Shown: positions 15,732-23,426 of the stretch, one piece after another
Layout: each line of letters starts with the position of its first letter
Position numbering within the stretch: position 1 is the first letter of the stretch
Assembly: GCF_032681285.1 (NCBI RefSeq)
Contig: NZ_CP136336.1
Coordinates: 3,955,001-4,019,000, forward strand
DNA: 64,000 bases
DNA from: Piscinibacter gummiphilus
GTDB taxonomy: Bacteria; Pseudomonadota; Gammaproteobacteria; Burkholderiales; Burkholderiaceae_C
Reading direction: 5' to 3'
Notes under the pieces: generated by a model
The model's database searches: none
What the model was told of the DNA's origin: nothing
What the model saw: the letters and a program-made list of their open reading frames with translations, nothing else
Position numbers and translations under genes: made by a program

Positions 15732-17018
15732 TGGGTGACAGATAGTCCGGGGTGATGGGTTACACGCGGCGCTTCATTTTGCCGAAGGCATCTTCGATCC
15801 TCATGAAGCGTTCATTGAGTCTTCCAAGCCTGTAGTTGGCGAAGTAGACATCCCACTGACCGTCGTCGACTTCTTCAAGACCAACGTATTCACCGATCAG
15901 GACGCTGCTGACGTTGACCCATTTCTTGTACCAACGCATGCCGCCGTTGGCGCTGACGTAGCGCACCTCGAAGCGATCGGGGTATTCGGGTGTCAGTAGC
16001 TTGCTGGGCATGCGTCTGCTCGACGATACGTGAACATCATGCGGCGTCAGCCCATCGTGCGCTTCGTGCGGCCTGTCTTCGTTGAACTCGCGCCGCCAGA
16101 CGTTGAACTTCCTCTGCTGCACTCTCGCATTGGCCCCCGGCGGCTTGAGCGTCTCGTCCTTGAGCGTACGGTGCATCCTCTCGTGCCTACCGTTCTGCTG
16201 CGGCTTGCCAGGCTCAATCAGTTCGGGCATCACCCCAAGCTTGAGCAGCCACACCGACAGCCGGCTCAACCTGCCCAGTGTGTACGCCGCGAACGGCACC
16301 CCGTTGTCGCTGCGCAGCCGGCTGGGCAGCCCGTACTCCTTGAACACCTTCGTCAGCATCGCCTGCGTAGGCTCCAGCAGCGTTCCGGGCAGCCCCTGGC
16401 AGGCCAGCAGGTAGCGGCTGTGGTTGTCCGTCACCGTCAACGGGTAGCAATACACGCCATCCCCAGTCCTGAACTGCCCCTTGAAGTCCATGCTCCAGCA
16501 GTCATTGGGCTTGGTCACCGCCATGCTCGGCCGCCCGGGGTGCCCCACCGGTCTCGGCCTCTTCTTGGCCAGCACCAGGTCGTTGCGCTTGAGTATCTCA
16601 GCCACCGTCGTGCGACTGGGTAGCTCCAGCTGCGGCTGCCTCCTCTGCAGCGTCCACAGCAGCTTCTTCGGCCCCCAGCTCGGGTGCCTCAGCCTGCATT
16701 GCACGATCGCCTGCTCCACTTCGTCGGGCGTGCGGTTCGCTGATCTCTGCGGCGCATGGCTGCGTTCCCACAGCCCATCCGGTCCATGCTCCAGGTACCG
16801 GTTCACCCACTTGTAGGCCGTCTTGCGGCTCACGCCGTACCGCGCGCACAGCTCCGTCATCTGGTACTTCTGGCTGTTCCAGTCCAGAATAAATGCCACC
16901 TTCGCATCCATCGTTGAGGTCTCTTTCCAAGGCATCGGGTGCTCCTTCCAGAGCCCCATCGTCCATCGGTGTGTTACCTATCAACCCGGACTACTGTGTC
17001 ACCTATCAACCCGGACCG
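15720..17018 (-). mobile_element. IS481-family insertion sequence
   Basis: Imperfect inverted ends: left GGTCGGGCTGATGGGTGACA, right (read inward) GGTCCGGGTTGATAGGTGAC, each followed by a second GTCCGGG.TGAT block. Encodes one transposase on the minus strand. I could not identify a convincing target duplication, so exact borders are uncertain by a few bases. It lies in cassette 22. Confidence 0.85.
15760..16935 (-). CDS. IS481-family DDE transposase
   Basis: Starts MPWKETSTMDAKVAF, as usual for IS481 proteins; an ATG 24 bp further upstream (16959) is in frame. Helix-turn-helix MTELCARYGVSRKTAYKW, then the DDE core: WSMDFKG (first Asp), RSDNGVPF (second Asp) and NGRHERMHRTLKDE (Glu). The C-terminal segment resembles the normal full-length family ending (FANYRLGRLNERF). 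391 residues, intact. Confidence 0.93.
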   Translation of the reverse strand: MPWKETSTMDAKVAFILDWNSQKYQMTELCARYGVSRKTAYKWVNRYLEHGPDGLWERSHAPQRSANRTPDEVEQAIVQCRLRHPSWGPKKLLWTLQRRQPQLELPSRTTVAEILKRNDLVLAKKRPRPVGHPGRPSMAVTKPNDCWSMDFKGQFRTGDGVYCYPLTVTDNHSRYLLACQGLPGTLLEPTQAMLTKVFKEYGLPSRLRSDNGVPFAAYTLGRLSRLSVWLLKLGVMPELIEPGKPQQNGRHERMHRTLKDETLKPPGANARVQQRKFNVWRREFNEDRPHEAHDGLTPHDVHVSSSRRMPSKLLTPEYPDRFEVRYVSANGGMRWYKKWVNVSSVLIGEYVGLEEVDDGQWDVYFANYRLGRLNERFMRIEDAFGKMKRRV

Positions 17019-17030
17019 TACCAAACAAGC

Positions 17031-17099
17031 GCCTAACCCTTCCATCGAGAGGACCCGCCCCGGCAAGCCGGGTCGGGCCTCTCATATCAAACGTTAGGC
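17031..17099 (+). repeat. attC site 23
   Basis: R'' GCCTAAC, R' GTTAGGC; stem CCGCCCCGG/CCGGGTCGGG; CATATCAAACG replaces the common CATGTCAAACG. Confidence 0.92.
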
Positions 17100-17105
17100 G
17101 GCGCT

Positions 17106-17465
17106 ATGGGCGAGAACGCCTCGCTTTTCAGAGTTCGGCGGCGCGCTGCTTCGGCGAAGAGAGGTGCCACTGCCAAGAAGAGCGGGCTCGTGCCTACGAT
17201 CGCCACCGCAATGGTTTCGCCTGAGCGGCGAGCCAAGCGCAGTGCTCGCTCGATGCGACGGTTGTCAGTCAGTCAGTGGGTTAGCCGTCGTGGGCGCCCT
17301 GCACCGTCCAACGCATGCCGCGAACCGATGCTCCCGGAACCCACACGCCGGCTAAAGTTGCTCGCCTGGCAGCGCCAAGCTCTATCGAACGCGGCGCCGC
17401 CTAACCCTTCCATCGAGCTGACATGCCCCGGCAAGCCGGGTCATGCAGCTCATGTCAAACGTTAG
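17106..17465 (+). CDS. Recurrent 368 bp cassette, copy 2 (basic ORF)
   Basis: The cassette spans 17094-17461. Its open frame begins MGENASLFRVRRR and is Arg/Ser-rich (PERRAKRSARSMRRLSVSQW). It reads through attC 24 and stops in the core TAG. All intact copies have identical length and no frameshift, but many differences between copies change the residue. It may be a small basic protein or a non-coding cassette that happens to stay open. Confidence 0.4.
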   Translation: MGENASLFRVRRRAASAKRGATAKKSGLVPTIATAMVSPERRAKRSARSMRRLSVSQWVSRRGRPAPSNACREPMLPEPTRRLKLLAWQRQALSNAAPPNPSIELTCPGKPGHAAHVKR

Positions 17466-17467
17466 GC
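17399..17467 (+). repeat. attC site 24 (GAGCTGAC subtype)
   Basis: R'' GCCTAAC, R' GTTAGGC; lateral arm GAGCTGAC/GCAGCTC, central stem CATGCCCCGG/CCGGGTCATG. Confidence 0.92.
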
Positions 17468-17476
17468 GTCTCCAAA

Positions 17477-17767
17477 ATGCGCATTCCACCCGTACCTCTC
17501 GTTCCCGCGCCAGAGACAGCAGAAGCGAAGGCCGCAATCGGCTTCAAGTTCGCGGGCGAACCAATGGGGAAGCGGCATCGAATTGGCGGCGAGCCAGACT
17601 GGATCCAATACGAAGAGGTTCCGGTCTGCACATGCCGCAAGAAGATGACCTTCTACGGTCAACTAGATTCGCTAGGAGATGCGGTTTGCCTAGGAGACTG
17701 CGGAATGATCTACGTGTTTGTCTGCCTGGATTGCCTAGAAACAAAGAGCGTGTTCCAGTGCTACTAA
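17477..17767 (+). CDS. Small Cys-rich protein resembling the YwqG/DUF1963 tail
   Basis: 96 residues. IGGEPDWIQYEEVPVC followed by CRKKMTFYGQLDSLG, LGDCGMIYVFVCLDCL resembles the C-terminal part of DUF1963-type proteins, with paired Cys (VCTC, CLDC) suggesting a metal site. Function unknown. ATG 17477; no signal peptide. Confidence 0.55.
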   Translation: MRIPPVPLVPAPETAEAKAAIGFKFAGEPMGKRHRIGGEPDWIQYEEVPVCTCRKKMTFYGQLDSLGDAVCLGDCGMIYVFVCLDCLETKSVFQCY

Positions 17768-17822
17768 GCGGGCCATATAGATGCGCGTGGCATGCAGAGG
17801 TCATCCTTCGCGTGCAAGAGCC

Positions 17823-17891
17823 GCCTAACCCTTCCATCGAGAGGACGCTGCCCGGCAAGCCGGTCAGCGCCTCTCATGTCAAACGTTAGGC
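17823..17891 (+). repeat. attC site 25
   Basis: R'' GCCTAAC, R' GTTAGGC; stem CGCTGCCCGG/CCGGTCAGCG. Confidence 0.92.
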
Positions 17892-17898
17892 CGCAGAG

Positions 17899-18339
17899 AT
17901 GCAGTCCAGATTCTCACCGCCAAACTCCACCGTCGCTGACATCGAACCGGTCAAGCATGCGCTTCCGCGTCTCACGAAGCTTGCAGTACGGTCACTGGCC
18001 ACAGCCTTGTTTTGTTCTGGCATAGCGCTTACGGCCGTCTCCATATATGGACTTACCGTCACTACAAACAAAAGTACTCTTCATCAATCGCTCGGCGTCT
18101 TCTTTGTCGTCTTCGGGCTTATGACCATAGCCAACTCGCTCCTTCTTTTTCGGCAAGCTCGTTTGGCAGGAATAGTTCAAGCAATACCCAGTGCAGTACT
18201 TGCGGCCTTCATGTTCGTCGTAGAAAGCAGCGACGTAGTGATTGCGCTGCGCACTTTCTTCATATTTCTGGCTACCGTCCCAATCCTCTCCGTTTTGCTC
18301 CTCACTCGAAATAGGCTGCGTCGTGGTGCTGCGGCCTAA
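17899..18339 (+). CDS. Hypothetical four-span membrane protein
   Basis: 146 residues with hydrophobic stretches at about 30-55, 65-88, 92-110 and 115-138, and a basic C-terminus. Unknown role. ATG 17899 lies 8 bp after the attC core; the stop TAA is in attC 26. Confidence 0.6.
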   Translation: MQSRFSPPNSTVADIEPVKHALPRLTKLAVRSLATALFCSGIALTAVSIYGLTVTTNKSTLHQSLGVFFVVFGLMTIANSLLLFRQARLAGIVQAIPSAVLAAFMFVVESSDVVIALRTFFIFLATVPILSVLLLTRNRLRRGAAA

Positions 18340-18402
18340 CCCTTCCATCGAGAGGACGTGCCCCGGCAAGCCGGGTCACGCCTCTCATGTCAAACGTTAG
18401 GC
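18334..18402 (+). repeat. attC site 26
   Basis: R'' GCCTAAC, R' GTTAGGC; stem CGTGCCCCGG/CCGGGTCACG. Confidence 0.92.
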
Positions 18403-18419
18403 GTCAGGAACAGACAGAC

Positions 18420-19070
18420 ATGCACGCGACTCACTTTGTCGAAAAGTCAACCGACCCGGAGGCTTGGCGCAAACACTCCAGAGCACTTAGACGATCAGCC
18501 GATGTACTGTGGGACGACTTTGTCGAGCTTGTTGCACGTGCTGTTGCGATAGGGAAGACGAAGAGTGTCCAACCTGACTTCAGTGCCGCGATCGAATCAA
18601 TAGAAATAGCGAAGCTTCTCTACGGACTGGCACTGGAAACAGCACTAAAGGCCTGGCTCATTGAGAAGACTCCAGAGAAAGTCGAAATCCGCCTGACCAT
18701 GAAAGGCGATGGCTCTCCTACGCAAGCCGAACTCAAGAGCTTCGGACTTCCATCTAACCAAGGCCACAACATTTTCGGACTGGCCGAAGCCGCCGGTGTC
18801 TTTGGCAAGCCGTTCGCTAGCGTCATCAAAACGGATGGCGACCGCGCAGCGGTTAAAAACATCTGCAGAGATCTAGGAGAAGTTGTCGTCTGGCGAGGTC
18901 GATATCCAGTTCCTATGGCGTCCTTCGATTCAGTTCCGCTAGATCCCAAAGGCCCTGCTACCGCCATCGCGCACCATCTTCGAGATTGGCTCGATCCACT
19001 TCTCGATGCACTTCTTACCTCGCCAAAATCCCAGCAGGAGAGTCAGCCCCATGAGCCACCCGCCGCCTAA
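18420..19070 (+). CDS. Helical, HEPN-like hypothetical protein
   Basis: 216 residues. A helix pair around IESIEIAKLLYGLALETALKAWLIEKTP followed later by QGHNIFGLAEAAGV and LGEVVVWRGRYPVP has the layout of HEPN-type proteins (helical bundle, GH-L-LA motif). No RxxxxH nuclease motif was found, so an RNase function should not be assumed. The proline-rich C-terminal tail ends on the TAA of attC 27. Confidence 0.45.
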   Translation: MHATHFVEKSTDPEAWRKHSRALRRSADVLWDDFVELVARAVAIGKTKSVQPDFSAAIESIEIAKLLYGLALETALKAWLIEKTPEKVEIRLTMKGDGSPTQAELKSFGLPSNQGHNIFGLAEAAGVFGKPFASVIKTDGDRAAVKNICRDLGEVVVWRGRYPVPMASFDSVPLDPKGPATAIAHHLRDWLDPLLDALLTSPKSQQESQPHEPPAA

Positions 19071-19133
19071 CCCTTCCATCGAGAGGACGTCCCCCAGCAA
19101 GCTGGGGGCCGCCTCTCATGTCAAACGTTAGGC
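19065..19133 (+). repeat. attC site 27
   Basis: R'' GCCTAAC, R' GTTAGGC; stem CCCCCAG/CTGGGGG around CAAG, a paired change from the common CCGG stem. Confidence 0.92.
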
Positions 19134-19149
19134 GCCAGAAGAGCATCGC

Positions 19150-19701
19150 GTGCTGAGCAGTCCGAGTTTCTATGTGATCACCGGCGCTTCCGGAGCCGGG
19201 AAGTCCACTCTTGTGGCCGCGCTAAGTGAGCTTGGCTACTCCACCGTGCAAGAAGCGGCTCTTGCCATCCTGCGAGAGCAACAAGAATGCAACGGCAGCA
19301 TTCTTCCCTGGGTTGATCGCACAGCATTCTTCGAAGCAGTTCTGGCAAGAAACATCAGCAACCATCAAGCCGCTCGAACGCAGAAGACTCCCGTCTTCTT
19401 TGATCGCGGCATACCGGAGTGCTTGGCCTGGCTACAACTGTCGGGCCAGACGCTGGAGCTTCGGCATCGCGCGGCTGTAGCAACGCACCGCTACGCTTCC
19501 ACAGTGTTTGTGGCAGAGCCCTGGGCGGAGATCTATGTGCAAGATGCGGAGCGTCAAGCCGGCTTCGAGCGAGCAACCCGCTCCTATGAGCCCACCGTGG
19601 CAGCGTATAGAGAAGCCGGCTACAAGACCTGCCTTCTTCCAAAGGTATCAGTGAAAGAGCGGGTGGCCTTCATCCTTGAGCGGGTGGAAACTGGCGCCTA
19701 A
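19150..19701 (+). CDS. P-loop ATPase/kinase (AAA_28-like), copy 1
   Basis: 183 residues from a GTG start with AGAAGAG upstream. Walker A GASGAGKST at residues 12-20; the block VFFDRGIPECLAWL and a basic C-terminal region (RATRSYEPTVAAYREAGY, KVSVKERVAFILERV) fit the predicted ATPase/kinase group AAA_28. Substrate unknown. It recurs at 27217 with almost no sequence change but a different downstream attC. The TAA stop is in attC 28. Confidence 0.8.
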   Translation: MLSSPSFYVITGASGAGKSTLVAALSELGYSTVQEAALAILREQQECNGSILPWVDRTAFFEAVLARNISNHQAARTQKTPVFFDRGIPECLAWLQLSGQTLELRHRAAVATHRYASTVFVAEPWAEIYVQDAERQAGFERATRSYEPTVAAYREAGYKTCLLPKVSVKERVAFILERVETGA

Positions 19702-19764
19702 CCCTTCCATCGAGAGGACGTCGCCCGGCAAGCCGGGCGCCGCCTCTCATGTCAAACGTTAGCA
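19696..19764 (+). repeat. attC site 28
   Basis: R'' GCCTAAC, R' GTTAGCA; stem CGTCGCCCGG/CCGGGCGCCG. Differs from the attC that follows copy 2 of the same gene. Confidence 0.92.
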
Positions 19765-19767
19765 ATC

Positions 19768-20442
19768 ATGAGCACATCACCAAGCATGAACACCGCTGCA
19801 ATCGCAATGTCCATGGCAGTCTTTGCCACCTCCGCTGTATCCGGCGAAGTGAGCCCAATTTCCATCAACCAAACTAGTCAGCATTCAAGACTCACCGAGC
19901 AATGGTGGCAATGGGCAATGGCCGTTCCACGCCAGCAAAGCCCCGTCTCCGATCCGTCGGGTGCGCGCTGCGGAGACGGTCAGACTGGATCCACGTGGTT
20001 TCTAGCCGGTGGTTTTGGGTCATCAAAGATTCGCAGAAAGTGCACCGTACCTGCAGGAAGGTCATTGTTCTTTCCCCTCATCAATACCGTGTACTACGCC
20101 GCACGCGACGCAGAAACATTCACGTGTGAAAGAGCTAAGTCTTTGGCCAAACTCACCAACGACACGGCAATCGACCTGTTTGCAGAGGTCGATGGAACAC
20201 CCATTGGAAACCTAAAGGCATATCGCTTCGCATCCGATCGGTGCTTCAACATATTTTCACGAGTGCCTAGAACACAGAGCGCGTACAACGCGTATCCGTC
20301 AGCCACGGATGGCTATTGGCTTCTCCTAAAGCCTCTTTCCCCAGGGCGCCACACATTGAAATTCGGTGGAAAGTACAACCATAGCTCGGTCGACTTTGGC
20401 CGCATGGTGCAAGACATCGAGTACGAACTACTCGTCGAGTGA
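19768..20442 (+). CDS. Secreted hypothetical protein
   Basis: 224 residues with an N-terminal signal peptide (AIAMSMAVFATSAVSG). The mature protein opens with LTEQWWQWAMAVP and has the Cys-containing blocks SGARCGDGQTGSTWFLAGG and RKCTVPAGRSLFFPLINTV, a pattern I associate with an uncharacterised family of exported proteins. ATG 19768 is 9 bp inside the cassette. Confidence 0.65.
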   Translation: MSTSPSMNTAAIAMSMAVFATSAVSGEVSPISINQTSQHSRLTEQWWQWAMAVPRQQSPVSDPSGARCGDGQTGSTWFLAGGFGSSKIRRKCTVPAGRSLFFPLINTVYYAARDAETFTCERAKSLAKLTNDTAIDLFAEVDGTPIGNLKAYRFASDRCFNIFSRVPRTQSAYNAYPSATDGYWLLLKPLSPGRHTLKFGGKYNHSSVDFGRMVQDIEYELLVE

Positions 20443-20443
20443 T

Positions 20444-20512
20444 TGCTAACCCTTCCATCGAGAGGACCCGCCCCGGCAATCCGGGCCGGGCCTCTCATGT
20501 CAAACGTTAGGC
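20444..20512 (+). repeat. attC site 29
   Basis: R'' TGCTAAC, exact complement of the unusual GTTAGCA that opens this cassette; R' GTTAGGC; stem CCGCCCCGG/CCGGGCCGGG with a CAAT loop. Confidence 0.92.
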
Positions 20513-20520
20513 CTCACAAG

Positions 20521-21048
20521 ATGCCAGCGACCTTTTCACTTGATGCCACGGACTACAACCTCCTCGAACGTGCAGTAATCGCACGATTCGCGAGAAGTCA
20601 CGGCCGCTTGAACGCAACGTTCTTCGCCCAAGTTCTCGCCTGGATGTTCATGTCACTTGCGATATTTAGCTTCTTGAGGCTGAGTGAAAACCAATTCGGA
20701 TTGCAGAGAGCTTTCGGCTGGATCTTGTCTTTCGCAGCTATCGGCTTCCTGTTTTCTGTCGTTCGCCCGACTATTGGCCAATGGCTCTACAAAAGGTACG
20801 TTCTAAATGCAAGCGCCGCCTTCTTTGCGCAGCAGTCCGTCGCCATAGAAGCCGGCTCACTTGTTCTGCAGTCGGCCTCCGGCAAGTCAATCATTCCGCA
20901 GTCGGCCATCATTGACCAATCACAAGATGAGCGAAACCACTATCTGTTCATCACTGGCACTCACGCAGTCGTTATTCCAGAGGTCTCCGCTGCTGCATTG
21001 GGCACAGACTTCGCGGCCTATTTGGCAGCATGCCGCGGTGAGGCCTAA
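20521..21048 (+). CDS. YcxB-like membrane protein
   Basis: 175 residues. An N-terminal soluble part (FSLDATDYNLLERAV) is followed by two hydrophobic helices (about 38-58 and 68-86) and a C-terminal beta-rich domain with IIPQSAIIDQSQDERNHYLF and HAVVIPEVS, the usual YcxB C-terminal layout. Function unknown. ATG 20521; the TAA stop is in attC 30. Confidence 0.7.
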   Translation: MPATFSLDATDYNLLERAVIARFARSHGRLNATFFAQVLAWMFMSLAIFSFLRLSENQFGLQRAFGWILSFAAIGFLFSVVRPTIGQWLYKRYVLNASAAFFAQQSVAIEAGSLVLQSASGKSIIPQSAIIDQSQDERNHYLFITGTHAVVIPEVSAAALGTDFAAYLAACRGEA

Positions 21049-21111
21049 CCCTTCCATCGAGAGGACGTGCCCCGGCAAGCCGGGTCACGCCTCTCATGTC
21101 AAACGTTAGGC
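21043..21111 (+). repeat. attC site 30
   Basis: R'' GCCTAAC, R' GTTAGGC; stem CGTGCCCCGG/CCGGGTCACG. Confidence 0.92.
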
Positions 21112-21114
21112 GCC

Positions 21115-21519
21115 ATGAACGCGTTCGCCATCTGGCCCGAAGCCGAGCCAATGCTCCGGACCTACCTTGAGTTTGCCGGCAATCCCAAGGCGAATAGGTC
21201 GCTCTTCTACTCCTGGGAGTGGTTGAATTGGGTTTGTCGTCAGCATCCCGAAGAAGGATTGGAGTCGCTCGCCTGGCTCATTGATCGCGCACCAAACGAG
21301 CAGGTACTTGAAGTCATAGGTTGCGGCCATCTCCAGGATCTTCTGTGGCAGCACCCCTCGTATGCTGAACAGATCATTGCGATGGCTAAGACAAGCCGAT
21401 CCTTCTATTTGGCAGCGAGGTGGTGCGAGCTAGATGATGAAGATTTGGGTGCGGAGCGAGCAAACGAGTTTCAAAGTCAACTAGACGCAAGTCCGTTTGC
21501 TGCAAAGAATGGCGCCTAA
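21115..21519 (+). CDS. DUF6869-like protein
   Basis: 134 residues. LAWLIDRAPNEQVLEVIGCG followed by HLQDLLWQH fits the DUF6869 helical repeat-like pattern. Soluble, no signal peptide. Function unknown. The ATG at 21115 is almost at the cassette start (4 bp after the core), so a leader with its own ribosome binding site is absent; translation may depend on the upstream attC sequence. Confidence 0.65.
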   Translation: MNAFAIWPEAEPMLRTYLEFAGNPKANRSLFYSWEWLNWVCRQHPEEGLESLAWLIDRAPNEQVLEVIGCGHLQDLLWQHPSYAEQIIAMAKTSRSFYLAARWCELDDEDLGAERANEFQSQLDASPFAAKNGA

Positions 21520-21582
21520 CCCTTCCATCGAGAGGACATGCCCCGGCAAGCCGGGTCATGCCTCTCATGTCAAACGTTAGCC
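21514..21582 (+). repeat. attC site 31
   Basis: R'' GCCTAAC, R' GTTAGCC; stem CATGCCCCGG/CCGGGTCATG. Confidence 0.92.
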
Positions 21583-21592
21583 GTCATAGAAG

Positions 21593-22063
21593 ATGAATCC
21601 TTCACTACCCATTCCAACGGACAACATCTACAAGTTCGTTTGCCTCTTTGGCTTGGCCTTGGTCATCACCTCCATCTACGCCTACGTTTCCACGTACACA
21701 GCGTCTTTGGACAGAAAGATCAAGTACTTCGAGGTGATCATTACTTTGGAGGCCAAGTCTCAGAGGAGCAAGCCCGAAGAAGACCTTCTGACGCTAAACA
21801 AGAAGTTAGTCGAAGTCGCGCAGTCAAATCAAAAGTCCGCCACCCAAATCACTAGCGCGGTACTTGGTGCAGGAATAGCGCTAAGTCTCCTTGGCGCACT
21901 CAAGTGGTACGTCAAGATCCAAGCTCGTGACGACACGCTTGCTCAACTGCAGATTGAAAAGCTCCAGGCAGAGATCGCAAAACTCAAGTACGAAATTGAT
22001 CGAGAAGTAGGCGGCAATGGCTCGAAAGAAGCACCAGCTACAGCGGGCGAGAATGACGGCTAA
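21593..22063 (+). CDS. Membrane protein with C-terminal coiled coil
   Basis: 156 residues: hydrophobic helices at about 15-32 and 88-104, a charged loop between them, and a heptad-like C-terminus (LAQLQIEKLQAEIAKLKYEI) predicted as coiled coil. Role unknown. Its stop TAA lies in GGCTAAC, the R'' box of attC 32. Confidence 0.6.
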   Translation: MNPSLPIPTDNIYKFVCLFGLALVITSIYAYVSTYTASLDRKIKYFEVIITLEAKSQRSKPEEDLLTLNKKLVEVAQSNQKSATQITSAVLGAGIALSLLGALKWYVKIQARDDTLAQLQIEKLQAEIAKLKYEIDREVGGNGSKEAPATAGENDG

Positions 22064-22126
22064 CCCTTCCATCGAGAGGACGTCGCCCGGCAAGCCGGGC
22101 GCCGCCTCTCATGTCAAACGTTAGGC
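22058..22126 (+). repeat. attC site 32
   Basis: R'' GGCTAAC, complement of this cassette's GTTAGCC start; R' GTTAGGC; stem CGTCGCCCGG/CCGGGCGCCG. Confidence 0.92.
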
Positions 22127-22129
22127 TGC

Positions 22130-22513
22130 ATGAAGCGCGCTTATCCACTATCGCTCTTGGGCGTCGCTCTACTTGCCGCTTGCGCCGAGCAGAGCCCTGA
22201 TCCGAAGTCGATGGAAGCAAGTCGAGTCACTGTTCTAGATCGCGCGCACAAGCCACTCTTGGTACTTGAGCAACAAGCGCAGCTCCAGGAGTTCAATTCG
22301 CAGTGGGTCGGCAAGCGCAATACAGGAAAGACAAACGAAGGCACTCCACCGGAAGCGTTGCCTTACTACCTAGACGTCCAGGCTAAAAGTGGCGGAGGCC
22401 GCTGGCTCTATTCGCAGTCCGGTTTAGCCGTCAAACTGGATCACAAAGCACATCCGCTGTATCAGGTGGCAAATCCAGAAAAACTCAACCGACTGCTCGG
22501 CGTCGACAAGTAG
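22130..22513 (+). CDS. Lipoprotein, unknown function
   Basis: 127 residues with a lipobox LAAC (Cys18) after a hydrophobic leader, so a membrane-anchored lipoprotein is expected. The mature domain contains VTVLDRAHKPLLVLEQQAQL and SGGGRWLYSQSGLAVKLD; no family known to me. ATG 22130 is 4 bp from the attC core. Confidence 0.7.
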   Translation: MKRAYPLSLLGVALLAACAEQSPDPKSMEASRVTVLDRAHKPLLVLEQQAQLQEFNSQWVGKRNTGKTNEGTPPEALPYYLDVQAKSGGGRWLYSQSGLAVKLDHKAHPLYQVANPEKLNRLLGVDK

Positions 22514-22534
22514 CTCTGCCTCCGCCAAGATGCA

Positions 22535-22603
22535 GCCTAACCCTTCCATCGAGAGGACATGCCCCGGCAGGCCGGGTCATGCCTCTCATGTCAAACGTTA
22601 GGC
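22535..22603 (+). repeat. attC site 33
   Basis: R'' GCCTAAC, R' GTTAGGC; stem CATGCCCCGG/CCGGGTCATG with a CAGG loop. Confidence 0.92.
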
Positions 22604-22608
22604 CTCAT

Positions 22609-23337
22609 ATGAACCGTCGCGTTTGCATCTTCTGTAGCGCAGATGGTCCATTCGCAACGCTGTCCCATGTCATCCCAGAATCTCTAGGAGGGCGTCACTC
22701 TCCAACAGCGAGACCTGGAACCACATGTGACCCCTGCAATCAGTACTTTGGGCAGAAGGTTGAATCAAAGGCGCTTCAGTCCTATCCGTTCACCATCTTC
22801 CGGCTCCTAAGCTCGGTTCGCTCAAAGAAGGGCCGCCTGCATTCAGAACGGATAGTTGCTGGTCAAGTTCAAGCCTCCGGACGTCCAGGCAATGTCACTC
22901 TTGCGCTCGCAGAAGACGTCGCGGCAGAGCACTTCTATCCAGCCGAAGAGTCTGGCACCTTTCGTTTGCTTGCTGAGGTCAAGGAAGCTCCAGAGGTCGC
23001 TCGCCTTCTCATCAAGATCGGGCTAGAGATGCTTGCCCAAACAGACCACGAGCTAGCGCTATCTAGTCGATTCGACAGCGCTAGATCGTTTTGTAGGCGT
23101 CCGGGAAGAGGTACCGAATGGTGGTTCGCCTTACAAACAGACCCTCAAGCGATGATTCAATCCATGAAGAGCCGCACCACGGAGTGCCAAGTAGAGGTTG
23201 GCGAAGTCCAGGGAATGCCGTATTCCACTCTTCGATTCCCCGGTCTTCGAACCCTTGTCCCACTTGAACCTGCTGCACATCCCAGTGAGTGGCCTGAGAA
23301 TGACCCAAATCTAAGAATCATCAAGGCCAGCTACTAA
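22609..23337 (+). CDS. HNH-type zinc-finger nuclease-like protein
   Basis: 242 residues. The N-terminus has the HNH_5-like arrangement: CIFCSADG, SHVIPESLGG (catalytic His) and CDPCNQYFG (second Cys pair plus Asn). The remaining 170 residues are of unknown fold. Such proteins can be restriction-like or defence nucleases, but the substrate cannot be read from sequence. ATG 22609 lies 12 bp after the core. Confidence 0.72.
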   Translation: MNRRVCIFCSADGPFATLSHVIPESLGGRHSPTARPGTTCDPCNQYFGQKVESKALQSYPFTIFRLLSSVRSKKGRLHSERIVAGQVQASGRPGNVTLALAEDVAAEHFYPAEESGTFRLLAEVKEAPEVARLLIKIGLEMLAQTDHELALSSRFDSARSFCRRPGRGTEWWFALQTDPQAMIQSMKSRTTECQVEVGEVQGMPYSTLRFPGLRTLVPLEPAAHPSEWPENDPNLRIIKASY

Positions 23338-23346
23338 GCGTATGAG

Positions 23347-23415
23347 GCCTAACCCTTCCATCGAGAGGACCTGCCCCGGCAAGCCGGGTCAGGCCTCTCA
23401 TGTCAAACGTTAGAC
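23347..23415 (+). repeat. attC site 34
   Basis: R'' GCCTAAC, R' GTTAGAC; stem CCTGCCCCGG/CCGGGTCAGG. Confidence 0.92.
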
Positions 23416-23426
23416 ATCGAGGTTCT

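Noticed and set aside
15720..17018. Target duplication of the IS481 element
   Set aside because: Flanks (…ACTGAAC and GTACCAAAC…) do not show a convincing direct repeat, so none is annotated.
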